From positions 53,956 to 117,955 of the forward strand of contig PDUO01000011.1 of assembly GCA_003008705.1 (NCBI GenBank): a stretch of DNA of 64,000 bases. The letters run 5' to 3'. The position numbers and the translations under genes were made by a program. Source of the DNA: Pezicula radicicola. Its lineage: Eukaryota > Ascomycota > Leotiomycetes > Helotiales > Dermateaceae. A model generated the notes under the pieces. It made no database searches. It was given only the letters and a program-made list of their open reading frames with translations, and was not told where the DNA came from. Positions within the stretch are counted from its first letter, which is position 1, and each line of letters begins with the position of its first letter. Of the stretch, positions 44,650 to 58,154 are shown piece after piece.

Positions 44650-46893
44650 TTAGTTTCTTGAAATAAGACGGATTCTCTTGGACATAGGAGGACTAACCTC
44701 TGCCTTTCTCTTTCCTAAAACCGGACTCTTAACCTGATGGCTAACATCCTCCTTTGATACCTCCGCAAAGCAAGAAGCGTGGTAAATGGTCTTCCCAACC
44801 TTCTGCGTGTCCATCCACACCCACTCCTGTGCATCATCCAGCCACTTCGTCTCGAAATTCTCCTGGCAGATCGGACAAACTTTATTGGAATTTGGATCGT
44901 CCGGTACTGGAAGGTATTGAATTCTTGGCTTTGCGGCTGTGGCGGAGTTGGACTCGTTAGAAGCTTTGCTGCCATCCGCAGTTTCATTGTGATGGCCGTC
45001 TTCGTCCTCGCGTGTTTTAATCCAGTCCAGTTCATCAACGTACCAGCTTCTATGCTGGCCTCTCTTTTCTGCTTCGGTCATTCGCTGATGAACGCGGAAA
45101 TGCCAGTCCATGTGGGCAGCCTTTTTCTTTTTGCCTTCTTCGTCAGATTGGAATCGACGGCCACATTGGGTACATGGTGCACCGAGTCGTTCGTAGAGGC
45201 TTGAAATGAGATGTGGTCGGGGTCTAGATAATCAGCTGGAATACTATTAATCAGGTTCGGATTTCTTACATCTTCAAAGACGATGCTTTAAGTTCAACAT
45301 CATTAGGGATTTCAGCTAACGATACCCTCAAACCTGTCGGCAATGGTTGAGGAGTACCTAGAAAGGGCATTGAAAACCCAGGAGGTAGAGCACCGGCCAG
45401 AGGAACGGCAGGTACAGGTGGTGTGCTATTAGCTGCAGGCGGTCCTTTAAGAATGCCAGCAGCTTTTAACTGCTCAAGCAAAGATGTCGGGTTAGGCACA
45501 GGCGTAGATTGGGTGGTAGAGGGTGGAATAAAGGATGGAGAAACTGTTGTTGGCTGTGGAGATCGGATGGTCTGAGGCGGAGGGGTCGCAACTTGTGGAG
45601 TGGCAGACTGTCTAGCAAGCAAAGCTGCTAAAGCACTGTGAGCACCAGGACCTAGTACCGACTCTAATGATGGTGTTTGAGCAGGAGGCACAGTAGCGGG
45701 GATAGGTGCAGGTTGTGGTACAGGTCTCGCAGGGGTTTGATTTGGAGGGGGTTGTTTAGAAGCTTCAGAAAGGGCTGCAACTTGGTCTCTGATAAGTGCT
45801 ATCTGATCCGGTGGCAGTCTTTGGCTCTGAAGGATGGTTTGGAGATCAAGCAAGGCTTTCAGCCGAGTCTGGATACTCGAATCATAAGGATTTTGTGCAA
45901 AGTCTGCTTTGGATGTCAGAATGAGGTTTGCAATATCACTGTTCAATGCATCTATGCTAGTCTCCTGTGCACGATACCCTTGGGACTGTGCTTGCTGCCA
46001 ATTTGAAGAACTCGCTGCTGGGGGGTATTGTTGGCTTGGAGGATGCTTAGTCCAGTCAGCTACAGTCATACATTAATCAGTTCGATTACATACCTGAGGC
46101 AAACCATACGCTTGGTTTCCGTTGGCCTGGTTATACTGATGGTCATTCATTGGAGCCGCATATTGCTGTTGACCATAAGGAGGATAACCCGGAGGCGCTT
46201 GCTGCGGCTGTCGTACGTTATTTGGGGGAGTTGGTGTATCACGGTGGAATGGTACTGGAGAAGGACGACCACGGTTGAAAATCTGTTGCTGATTTTTGAG
46301 ATGTTGTTGCTGGGCCTGGACAGCTGACGTCCTAGCTTTGATCAAGGCAGTCTCGATCGGTCTTGTGACTTCTGGTGGAAATACTGGCCGTGTATCGATT
46401 GAACCTGGCACGGGTTCTTTCCAAGTCTTCAGCATTTCATCCATTTTTCTCCGAGTATTGGTGTCTACCAGCGCGTACGCTTCCATAAAGGTCGAAAAAA
46501 GTTGACGACCAAAAAAAAGAGTATATGGTGTACCGACATTCTTGACTATGGAATCTAGAACGTAGAAAGCAGGGAGCTTTTTGATGGGTGCTGTCTGGAA
46601 AGATGTAAGTAAAAGTCCAGAACTTGGCGAAAGCATCACCAGACATTCAAGGTGGTCAAAAAGACAAGTAAAACTACTAGAAATTCTAGTACGAAAGAGA
46701 TTGAGAGATGATTTATTCCTACCTGCTTAATGTGATTCTTCAAGGCCTCTGAAATGGCAAGTGCATGCTCTGTATTTTCCTTTGCAATGACGGTTAGGTT
46801 GCTGATCTCATAGCGTGAATTCATATTTAAGTCTTTCAGAGCGTAGAGAAAATCTTCGGCCACTTCATTAGAAGTACCTCCATAAGAAGACAT
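44650..46893 (-). CDS. PCF11: Pcf11, cleavage and polyadenylation factor CF IA subunit
   Basis: A 674-residue nuclear protein that bridges the RNA polymerase II CTD to pre-mRNA 3'-end processing and termination. Exons 46893-46723, 46594-46105, 46059-45270 and 45223-44650. The CTD-interaction domain spans the first splice (NSRYEISNLTVIAKEN; then APIKKLPAFYVLDSIVKNVG). Gln/Pro-rich middle (QAQQQHLKNQQQIFNRG). The third splice creates LKIPRPHLISSLYE, a hallmark of the clp1-binding region, followed by the first zinc finger (CTQCGRRF...HMDWHFRVH) and a second (CPICQENF...YHASCF). Introns are 128, 45 and 46 bp. The 45 bp one has a weak GTTTGC donor, chosen because the nearby GTATGT donor gives a 34 bp intron in the wrong frame. 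Some fungal Pcf11 proteins have other lengths, but order and motifs fit. Confidence 0.92.
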
Positions 46894-47803
46894 GATGGGC
46901 TAAAGCGAGGTCGAGAAGATTGAGATGGAGCTGTTTGTAAGAGGTATCTGGGTCAAAGACAGGTAGTAGTCCACAATGAAAATTGTGTCGCAAGAGAACC
47001 GCCCAACGATCTGAACCTCGATCTGACAAGAGGCTTTTCAACAGCAGCTAACTAGATCCATGCAAAAAGTATTCAACTTGACGAGAACTTGAAGTAGGAA
47101 GTGTATTTGAGACTGCCAATCCTCCTGATGGCCGCCAGCCCCTCAACTCTTTTGTTCTCTTGTGTTCAATCAGGCCCAGCCTCTCCGCTGATCGCCTCTC
47201 TCCCTGCACCTCCCAAATCCACAGTATCAGTCTCGAGTCAACGACGATAATGGCAGGGTAGCCACTGGGGGTTCGTATATGGTGTTTTCGCAAAAGGGGA
47301 AGCTGTCGTTACGTCGTGAGTTGGTGAAGGCGCGATGGTTTGTCGTTGGAAACCTGTGGGAAGAAGTTGAAGTTACAGAGAAGCTAAAAAGAACCCACTG
47401 GCGTCAAAATTTAGTCACGTGATAATAGTATGCCTAAGGCTGTAGTTTAGAAGGAATCATCTCAACTTCAGCCGCACGAGCAAAAAGTCTCAAAAAGTCT
47501 ATTATTGGATTTGATAGTCAAAAGGATGATGACTACAGTGCAGCAGAGTTCTGAGCTCTGGGGTTTAAATAAGTTTCTTTGACTTAAGAACATCCAGAGC
47601 GCTTTGTTAGCCCCAGTCGAGCCATGGTACGGGGCTTTCCTCACTCATGGTCACATGATCTCACGTACTAATTTCCGGAACTGCCCAGCCTTTATCCTTC
47701 CCCATTATTCTCCACATCACGATCCACCATTCTGCTACTTATCATCAACAACCACAGAGCCTTATCAGCTACGAAGTACGGTACAGCTCCAAGAACAGAG
47801 ATC
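46894..47803. promoter_or_regulatory. Divergent promoter region, Pcf11 / I9 inhibitor
   Basis: 910 bp with upstream sequences of both genes. No gene or clear motif seen. Confidence 0.4.
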
Positions 47804-48147
47804 ATGAAGCTTTCCACACTCTCAATCTTCGCACTTTCCACCATGGTCCTCGCTGCTCCTAAACCCCAAAAAGCCGTGATTGTCTCCTACCCGGATTCTA
47901 CCCCTCAGAAAGTTGTCGATGAAGCCATGGATGCCATCAGGTTAGTTCCACAAGTCAACTTGAAAATGGACTGGTCCTTACTGACTCCGTCTACAGATCT
48001 GCAGGCGGCATTATTACACATGAATACAAACTTATTAAAGGGTTTGCAGCAAAGGCTCCAGCAAAGGCACTCGAGACTGTCCAGACTTGGGGCAACGACT
48101 ACCACGCCGTGATTGAGGAAGACCAGATGGTCCAGGTCTCGTCGTAG
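47804..48147 (+). CDS. Secreted inhibitor I9 / subtilisin-propeptide-like protein
   Basis: A 95-residue protein from exons 47804-47940 and 47997-48147 (56 bp phase-2 intron, GTTAGT...TACAG). The N-terminal 18 residues are a signal peptide (MKLSTLSIFALSTMVLAAP). The rest resembles a stand-alone inhibitor I9 domain: KAVIVSYPDSTPQKVVDEAM, then SAGGIITHEYKLIKGFAAKA, ending DYHAVIEEDQMVQVSS. This fold is found in subtilisin propeptides and in yeast Pbi2. Yeast Pbi2 lacks a signal peptide, so a role towards secreted or vacuolar subtilases is inferred. Protease target unknown. Confidence 0.86.
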
Positions 48148-49031
48148 ACAGGATTCGAATATATAAGAACTGGAGAAATGGAATGGCGTCTTGACAGGAG
48201 TTTTATATGGCAGAACAGCATCATATCAATTCGAGGAATACGCAACTCGAGGTCACTTGGAGAATCACTCTGGGATAGGGATATTTGAAGATTAGTTGCG
48301 TTTGGGAGTTGGGAGTCGGGAGTTATAAGAGCACATAAGTCGTTCTATGGGTTGGATCAATACGCTTCGCTTTACAACCTCCCGCTAGTCGTTGTTAAAG
48401 TGTGGGACGGAACGTCTTTGCATGAGAAAGCAAATCTTTGGTTAATAGCTTATCTACCTATTTATTGAGCGCAAGGGCTGAAATGTGCATTGTAAACCTC
48501 TGATGTTTCCTGACTACGGCGCAATCCCAACATTAACGTTCTGGAATGGCATCAGCGTAATGTGCCTGTTCTAATCTCTCAGTCCTCATGCCCACTTCCA
48601 CTTCGTGATATTGTAGTTGTAGAGTAAAGCGTTCGGTAGTCCCAAAGTCAGCGCGACGCAGCGTCACGGTAACAATGGATCTTAGCATCATTTTAGTTGT
48701 GCTCTTTGGCCGAGTCCTTTGATCCTCGTCGAGTCCAATAGTTAAGAGAAGATCTCTTTGATGTTTCCTAAAGCGGATTATGCACTTTCACAAAGGCGCT
48801 GTGCTCGTGGACAGGGATTCGGCTTTTTGGGCGACATCGCGTCGCCCATGGACTCGCTGGAAAGCGCGAAACAAAGCACTTACCCCAACGCATAAATTTG
48901 ACTCCAACCCCCCAGAAGATCATGATGTTCAACGCCTTTGATCTGCTTTGTACTAAATTCATCTTAGATTTCTCGTCAGCTGCGATTAATTCTTAAATCG
49001 GCATCCGAGAACCACATTGGAGCTACCCATC
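48148..49031. other. Intergenic region
   Basis: 884 bp between the I9 gene and the Hook gene, both + strand. A short GGGAGT tandem lies at about 48,303-48,325. No gene supported. Confidence 0.4.
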
Positions 49032-52000
49032 ATGACTGGTAACAGGAAGACGGAAGCAGCTCTGCTCGAATGGGCACGTCTTCATGCTTATGCCCTTCCA
49101 GTGCTTTCAGCTAATGAATGTTTGCAGGTGAATACATTTCCTCTCGATACGGAAGTCGAGTCGCCCTCAGACCTGAGTGATGGCTTCGTCCTGAACCAGA
49201 TACTACGTGAGCCCTGCCCATGAACCTCCCCTTATCCAAAACTCCCGGTCCTCTATGCCTGTACAGCTGCTGACATTCTTGCAGGAGACTTCGACCCCCA
49301 GTATTACGTCGACAATCTCGAAAAGAACATCGGCCCATCAAAATGGTTAAGCAAGAAACAAAGTCTGGAACGCGTGTACAAATCTCTACTCCGTTATATC
49401 CGCAACCACTGCGATGGCCTCGAAAACATTACTCTCGAGAATACAGTCGACTTCAGTGCTATTGCAGAGCATGATGATACTGAGGAATTAGTGAAGGTAG
49501 CGACTTTTGATATACCCTACATACATACTCCCAATACACAGTCCCCGAGCCCCTACCGTATAGTTGCCCTAGATTCGCACATCACACCGTCCTTCAGACA
49601 GTTCTTAGACTCTTCCATTACACTATTCCCATCATCCTACTCTAAATCACCATGTATTATAAGCACTTCAGCAACCTTGACTAACGTTTCTATAAAGCTC
49701 CTCACAATTATGTTAATGGCTGCCGTGACAAGCAATGCGGAAAAGTACGTCCTCAAAATCCAGGAGCTTAAGGGAGCGGAAGAGATGATGTATATTATAC
49801 AAAAGGTGGGTATTGACTTGAAAGATAATGCCGGTCAACTAACATACCCATAGATGACCGAATTGGGGAAGCAATCAACTGACATAGGTGCAACCTCATG
49901 GGAAGATGCTAAGTTACCCTCAACGTTAATCCAGGATGCTGAACTAGCTGCCGAAGAAGAACGAGCTGCTTTGGAGTCACAGTACTCAAAGCTAAAGAAA
50001 AATTATGCAGATCATATTAGTCGGTTTGAGCGTCTACAAGATAACTACGATGTATTGCTGCAGAAACATGAAGTCGCCGAAACTGAACTACAAAGTCTTA
50101 GAGAATCGCAGAGGGGAGATATGGGTGATTATGTCCGACAATTGGAGTTGGAAATCCGAAGCAAAGAAGACCTAATTGCAAGTCAAGAGAATAAGATCGA
50201 AGACGACCGTAGGATCATAGACAACCATAAGAGAAGCTTGAAAGAGTTGGGCAATGCTTCCGACCAGCTTTTAACACTTCAAGATGAAGTTACAGAGCTC
50301 AAAATCGAGAACGCAAAACTGTCGAAGAAAGCCAACATGGTCGATAATTTTCAACGAAAGCTCGAATCACAAGCAAGTATTGAGAAAGAGAATGCCAAAC
50401 TACGACAACAGAATGAAACCTATGAAGAAAATATGAAGGAATATGATCAAACTTATTCGCAGAACACCAAGATGAAAGCAACGATCGAAGAGTACCGGAA
50501 GAAGTTCTCGGAATATGAAAATGAAGTGGTGATGTTGTCCGGGCAGAAGAAGAGCCTTCAACTTACAGTGGAAGAACGAGACTCAAGGATCGAGAGATAC
50601 TTGAAACAACAGGAACATGATGAGAACTTTATCGCAGAATTACAGGGCCAACTTCAGACCGGCGGTATCCCTTCTGACTTCCCCCAAACTCCGACAGCTC
50701 CATCGGGAGGTCTTCTTACCCTGGAACAAGAGTTGGATGAGAGTCGCAGTAACACGAATTATGCTCTAGAAAACTCGCGTCTCCTAGCCGAGAATCAACT
50801 TTTGAAGGACAACACCGCGGGAACGACCAATGCCACCCTACGAAACGAACTATTCGAGGCCGAGGAGAAATACAAGAGACTCGAACAGAGATTTAACCAG
50901 CTTACGGAGGATCATGCTATTGGTCAAGAACAATTGGCGGCGATAATCAGTACTTCAGGCGATAAGTTAGTCAAATATGTCGAAGCAGCGATGAGTATTG
51001 GACCATTCAAATTGCTTACCGATGGATATTATAGACACGAAGCCGTAACCAATACACGAAGACTGTACCTCGAGGCCAACAAAGAACGAGACACTCTAAA
51101 GCGCAAGGTCGCCGAATTGACTGCCGATATTACGAGCCGAGACCGCGACATAGTCACTGCAAAAGGAGACTGTAAGTTTTGACCACCCTTGTCCGTCACC
51201 TCTATCCAATTCTCTAACACTGCAGCAGTGAAAGCATTGGGTGAAGACGAGCTACACAGCCTCGAGGAACTGAAAGCTACGCACCAACTCATAACATCCT
51301 CCTACCAAACCGATTTGCTCATGCTACAGAAACAACACAAGATACTGACAGAAGAGAACGAGCAACAGAAATCGCACCTCGTAGAGGCGCTATTAGCTAA
51401 AGATAAACTACGGCAGGAATTAGCAAATTCGCGTGAAGGACAGCCCACAGAACCGACAGGAAAAGGCTCTGATGCCGCAGCAGCCAGCAAGTCGAAGTCA
51501 GAACTAGAAGCGCTCAAAGAGGTAAGCCACGAACCTCCAACGGAGCAGCCCCCTTCTCCCAGCAAGCGCAATTTTTGGTCGAAGTTGGGCATTTCATTCC
51601 GTTCAAACAAATCCAAACCCGGTACTCGCCAATCTACAGCAAGAAGTAAAGCAACTGTACGAGAGCTTGCTGCTGAGCGCGTGGCGCATGCCATCGTATC
51701 AGATTCCCCAGCACCGTATTCCCCAGCACCAAATTCCTTACCAGATTCCTCAGCCCCACAAATGTCACCCGAAAGGCCTGACTTACCCTCACACCCTCCC
51801 CAACTACACACTCCAAAGAAACGTAGATCATTTTCTCGTCCTTGGAGTAGCTAGTCCTGGTTTTCAGCACGCCATATTAGAGAAGGTTTCAATCAGACAA
51901 CTCAGCTAACAAACGTACCAGAAAACCGAAAAGCAACAATCAGCTCTCTTGGAACTACAAAGAAGACTCAAAGCCGCGGAGGAAAACAGTGCCGATGGGC

Positions 52001-52342
52001 AAAAGGTATCGTATCATTTCACTGTCATCACCTTCAAGAACTACAGCCGGTATTCTTCAATTGCGATAATACGCCCATGTCATTCTCTTATCAATTTCCT
52101 CACCGAGATAACCCTCGGCAGTGAACAGCGCCGCCCTCAGTATACAGATCTATAACTAACGAACGTTGTTGAAGGCCCTGATGAAGAATGTTCTCCGCGA
52201 AAATGCTTTGATGTCCACTGCATGGTATGATCTGTCAAGCCGCTTGCAGAGCAATCACGTAGTGCTGCAACGTCGACAAGAAGCGCCAAAGAGCTGGTTG
52301 AATAAGCAGAGGCAGATGGTAAATGCCACTCCTCGGCGCTGA
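49032..52342 (+). CDS. Hook family dynein-cargo adaptor
   Basis: A 768-residue cytoplasmic adaptor linking dynein to early endosomes. Nine exons: 49032-49073, 49128-49206, 49285-49496, 49698-49805, 49854-51171, 51226-51521, 51922-52005 and 52175-52342, the first pair being separated by a probable GC-AG intron (49074-49127). That splice gives LLEWVNTFPLDTEVES in place of an 18-residue insertion. Other joins give QILRDFDPQYY and ELVKLLTIMLMAAV. The N-terminal Hook domain (1-~150) is followed by a long coiled coil (about 180-600). The conserved C-terminus includes KNVLRENALMSTAWYDLSSR and SWLNKQRQMVNATPRR. Intron sizes 54, 78, 201, 48, 54, 400 and 169 bp. The 400 bp intron is open for 110 codons with a Ser/Pro-rich sequence, so a shorter alternative isoform is possible. 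(Eight exons are listed; the GC-AG intron lies between the first two.). Confidence 0.88.
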
Positions 52343-53833
52343 GGGGGCCGAAGAGTGCTACGGGAGCTTCATTTGGTTGATATGCATTGCGTGGTTGGAT
52401 CTGGTTCATTGCATAGAACGGTCAGAATTTATGTATAGAATGAGCGTTTCGGTGGGAAGTAACTATACTTCATGTTTATACCCTTTTAGAGTTGCCTTAC
52501 TGTCAGTTTCAGAGATGTAGCCACTTTTATCATTTCCTCTTGCTTGTTCCCATGATTATGTGTGTTTCTGCCACTGTGAAATAAAACTATCCAAAGAGAG
52601 CACCGAACGTCTTAAACAGCCCTTCGAAATCTCACCTAAGTGGGTAAGCCCGGCTTTGAGAATCTCGATCAAGTTCCACGGCCAAGCCACAATGCAAAAG
52701 AAATCAAGAAAATCGAAGCGCTCACCGCTTGTGTATGGAAGGTCTTAGAATTAGGTATATTGTTCTCCTGTAGACCCCGAGCAAGCATGCAACTGACTCG
52801 CAAAAGTATACCTCCGTACAAATACAAATATGGGTTTGACGGAATTGGCAAAGAGAAGGTACTACGCGAATCATGGAACAACTACAAATCGGTAAACCAA
52901 GTACCTAACCACCTTGACCAAGATGATTTAAGTAGGTTTTGTACCTCAAGACAAGAGAAACAAGCCACCAGCCAGAAACAGTCCCTTGAAGGGCCATCAG
53001 CATCAAGCATCAAGCGAGAAAGCTGCAAGACTCGATCTCGATCCATTCAGAATCAAAGTCCAAGTCAATTTTTAGCATCGGAGAACATCCCGATGCAAAT
53101 GCAGATATGCAACAAAAAGAGGGATTTTGGACAGTTTGAAGATGAGATGAGAGCAATACTTTGAACGGCGCCGGACTCGGGAAGGGTTGTGAGTTTTTGG
53201 AACTAGACTAGTTACGTAGGATTCCTTTATCTTTTTGTGGGCGGCATAGGCAGTAAGGGCGTACGGATCGTACTCGCGCATTTCTGATATGAATATATGG
53301 ATGGCTTAGCGTTTGATGCTTTCATGGACCAAGACCGGTATTCCACGATGGTTTTTGATAGGGCGGTGTTGGTTGAAGATCTGGGTTTCTGGGAAGTACC
53401 GATGGAGGAATGCCCGACTCCGTTGATGCATGCACAAGAGGTCTTTGTGGTGTCTTGCCGATTTTAACTTGATTTCATTTATTAATTGATGGTTTAGGAC
53501 CAGATATTAGGTGGTTTGAGGTATGACGACTACTAACACCTGGAAGGCAGGTAGTAGACCCGATATGAGGTAGACTGAACGAAATAGAAATTTGTTTTCA
53601 GACAAATTCTCTCTATTTACTTCTTACAGTCTATTATTTATACTGAGCAAGAAACAAATCTGGGGGAATCAAATTCATGCACAACATGTCGGGTAGTACG
53701 GATGACAAGCTTAGCGAGAATACGAGCTCCATGTCGTTATAAACACCCACTCTAACCATACTCCCCTTGCTAGTATCAAAGACTGGGGTAGAGTTACAGT
53801 AGAAGCACTGTATACACTGCAAGGAAAATCTGC
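52343..53833. other. Convergent intergenic region with an unassigned open frame
   Basis: 1.5 kb between the Hook (+) and unknown-gene (-) 3' ends. A + strand frame at 52,640-53,164 is open for 174 codons, Lys/Ser/Gln-rich and protein-like (PPYKYKYGFDGIGKEKVLRE), but has no ATG at its start and no recognised domain; it may be an exon of an unidentified gene. Confidence 0.35.
52640..53164 (+). CDS. Open frame of unknown status
   Basis: 174 codons with no ATG at the 5' end; the first in-frame ATG is at about 52,787. Contains RKSIPPYKYKYGFDGIGKEK and a Ser/Gln-rich basic region (KRESCKTRSRSIQNQ), ending CNKKRDFGQFEDEMRAIL. The sequence does not look like a shadow of another gene. Function unknown; could be a single exon, a pseudogene or chance. 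Confidence 0.25.
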   Translation: MGKPGFENLDQVPRPSHNAKEIKKIEALTACVWKVLELGILFSCRPRASMQLTRKSIPPYKYKYGFDGIGKEKVLRESWNNYKSVNQVPNHLDQDDLSRFCTSRQEKQATSQKQSLEGPSASSIKRESCKTRSRSIQNQSPSQFLASENIPMQMQICNKKRDFGQFEDEMRAIL

Positions 53834-55509
53834 CTAGATGCCCTTCCCCCATGGCATATCTCTGTAATAACCATACTTGACTCTGAAGAAATCGTTTGGC
53901 TGCAGCTCCAAGATATCCAGTCGATTTTGAATGCTTGAAGCCAAAACGGTCTATAATTTGATGTAATATGTTAGCTACTTCATTCTTTGATATGATTAAG
54001 CTGCCAGCGATTCAGATGATGCAAATAGCAGATCGGTTTCAAGGGTATAAGTGCTACAACTCCGGTTTGTTGGAGGAGAAGGAGGCGAAAAGCAAGTGAC
54101 TTACGTTACATTTCAAGGTTGGGAATCTCTCTTTCAACATCCTCGACATTTGCTTATAGGTGTATCTTTCACACAGTTCTTCGTTCTTGGGGATTCTTTG
54201 TTCGGTAGTTAGAGGGGCATGGGTGGAGAGATAGCAGATGAAGCGGTCATGAGCTATACCCCATCCCAAGGGTAAGTTTGACGATGAAGGTGTTCGAATA
54301 TCGACATCCGTTTGTTGATAGGTACGATGAGAGTAGTTCTTGACTAGTGGGTTTGTCTGCAGAGGGGTTTTAGTTCAGCTGTTTTTCTAACTTGGGAGGT
54401 TGCAGGGAAACTCACGACAAGTGTCGCCTCTGCTTTGGGCTTGGATAGCTGAAGTAGGGAATTTCGGCGGCGGTCGCGGTCTGGCTGTAAATCTCTCATG
54501 CGGATTTCCTCTCCGGCAGCTGTATCTGACCCAGAAGATGCATGTCGACTGCGTCGCTTAGGCTGGAAGCAACATGTCGGTGTTCTGTTTTTCTGTGACT
54601 CGTCATGCTAAAATGCAAACTTAGTTCTCAGACCCCTCGAGCTCCAGACAACGCTTTCAAGCATTAGATTAAACCGAATCCTCAAACTACAAGGAGCCAC
54701 TGAAATATCACCAAGAACCGATGCTTCTGTCTCCATCAAGATTTGTGGAACGAAGTAGCCAAAGAACTCTGGGCCTCAACGACGAAGTGTGATCGGATTA
54801 GACTGAAGGGAAAAAGACTCACCTCCCATTTTCCATTTGCTAAATTTGCAATTTCCCGGGGCTCCTTCCCAACATTCTCTTTGGCTTTAGGTGCTTGTCC
54901 AGCGGCAGAAGAAGACGCGTAAGCATGGCGGGGAGGATCAATACCATTGTCGCTAAACTGGTCTTCTACTTTACGTCTTCGTCGATCAGACTTTGCCTTC
55001 GGAAGCATGATGGGTTTCTCAGGTTTTAACGTAGAACGCTTTTGGTCGACAGGAGTATTTGTTGCGGTGCTTCCGTCGGAGGGTATCTGAGTTTTACCAA
55101 TAACAGAGTTTTCGGCAGACTGCTTTGGATTAAATGTACCGTCGACATTTAAAGCCTCAGTGGTGGCATCTTGAGAGTAAATAGAAGCAGAATACTCAGA
55201 ATCGGTTCTGCCATTATAGAAAGTCTGTGTGGGGGCGGTTGATAAACCAATAGGACTAATAGACTCCATTTTGTCTAGGGTGTGAAGGGATGATCTCTTT
55301 GACCTAGATGATGTGCTAGGGTGGCGTTTATGGTGTTTTGCAGAGGAATGGCGCGCGGAGCTAAAATATTCAGGGTTCCAAGAAGCAGGTCTTTTTGAAC
55401 TGCGTTGCGTCTGGCCTTCCTTCAGTGTAGATCTCGTAGCCATAGCCGAAGGAGAGCGTAGAGGAAGGACACCTACAGGATTGCCTGGATTTTTCAACTT
55501 CTGCGGCAT
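53834..55509 (-). CDS. Conserved-looking fungal protein of unknown function
   Basis: A 415-residue protein assembled from four exons: 55509-54823, 54607-54416, 54356-54105 and 53950-53834, introns 215, 59 and 154 bp, all phase 0 with GTGAGT or GTAAGT donors. The ORFs are each open only over these ranges and the joins keep one frame to a natural stop. The N-terminal 229 residues are basic and Ser/Thr/Pro-rich, probably disordered (SSRSKRSSLHTLDKME). Exon 2 is Arg-rich (FQPKRRSRHASSG). Exons 3-4 look folded: LGWGIAHDRFICYLSTHAPL, RYTYKQMSRMLKERFPTLK, then SIQNRLDILELQPNDFFRVK and YYRDMPWGKGI at the end. No family recognised. The Arg/Lys-rich character would fit a nuclear protein, but that is inference. 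Confidence 0.7.
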
Positions 55510-57137
55510 TATGACGGAGGTAGTCTTGACTAATTTTGGTAACAAGATATATGTAGAGAGATGGTAAAGTTGAAGTGGTGCTTTGTAAGTTGTCCAGACA
55601 CGCTGGGACAACCGTTGATGAGGGAAGACAAAGCTGGTAAGTCGATAAACGATGTCCACCCCACTAGTACGATATCACTTTGGAGGTAAGGAAGTTGGAC
55701 TGACTTGAGTTAGAAACAGCGCTGTATGCTTCATGGACTGAGATGACGGGCAATTCTGGGACTAACAATTGATGTCAACAAATATCAGATCGCATTTGTG
55801 CAAATTCACTCCGCCTGATCTTGATTTAACGTGATACAAAATTGCTCGCTTAACGTGGTTCTTGACTTTCTGGAAAAGAAGAAAGGTTGAAAATAGATAA
55901 GAAGAGACGTGATTTTCTATCCCCTTATAATCTGGCGCGGCATCCGTGTATCGTAACATCTATAACGGCATGTTGCTCACATGGTGCGCTCTTGTGGTTC
56001 ATAACCCCCCTGAGATAAAGCGTGGTGGTTACACAAACGGTTATCTGCAGGTGTGACCACTCTATCAGGCTTGAGATCAAAGATGTACAGCATACGCCAT
56101 AATTAGATAACAGGCTACGAGAGATACCTAAAGATAATGGTGAAAAGTGTACTTAGCAAACAGACACGCGAGAAATTTGGGTGTTTGCCAGAAGCAAAAC
56201 TTTGAACCTGAGTCCTTGGAGTAGGTTTCGCCTCATGACTTTTCCGAAGTATTGCGAGGGGGTTAATTTAATGCAGTACACCGAAGAAGTCGAGGAGCTA
56301 AAGAATATCAAAGCAAGCACAATGAGATTCAATGGGACTCTTCTGCCAAATTTCTCGGCTCGTCTCGTATTCTCGGGAAGTTGACGATCATTAAGGAATA
56401 ACAGTTGGGATGCTTCGGCGACAGTGGAAAGTCGATGAAGAGCTAGTAGGAGTTGAGGCGTATGAATATCTCCGTAAAGCCTAAAGGTCGTTATACAGAA
56501 GTTTCACCACAGATAGGGTTGGGTTGTGACACTTCTGCAGCTTAGTTCGGTTTCGATCAGGTTTAGGCCCTTGGATCTTGGTACTGTATAATCTGTACCA
56601 AATCAAGCCGCCGGATGACCAAACAGCTGTGAAAATACTTCGTGGACAAAATCAGACCAAGTAAATATGAGCCTGCTGCCTTGCAGGTCCACAGTCATTG
56701 TATATGGAGGTGCAATACAAATGCGCAGATAAGTAAATTTAAGAAAACGGCGAGCACGGAGAAAATGGCTTCCGGAACAATGGAATAATTACTGTAATAG
56801 GCTAGTAGTGATTGGATCCTTCCGAATGTCGCATCCTAACAGCAAAGGCAGGAGCTAATTCGAGCTAGAGAAGCGATGTTAGTATAGAAAAGAAGACACA
56901 GGCACAGAAGAAATCACACATGTGAAATGCCGGATGTTGCATACGTCGTAGATGTACACATTCTATAGTACATACAGTGCCTCGTTTAATCATGGCCCCA
57001 AGGTTGACAGTGGCTTATGGCCGCATTACTCCAAGTATTTGCATATACGCTCGCTCGAGCCGCAGCCATAATCGTTAGAAATCTAAGCATGACTTGGCGA
57101 ACCCATTACCACACCCAATCCCATATCCACCTCTAAT
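55510..57137. other. Intergenic region
   Basis: 1.6 kb holding the upstream region of the unknown gene and the 3' flank of adenylate kinase, both minus strand. No supported gene; short frames have no family signal. Confidence 0.4.
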
Positions 57138-58154
<1,017 letters not shown>

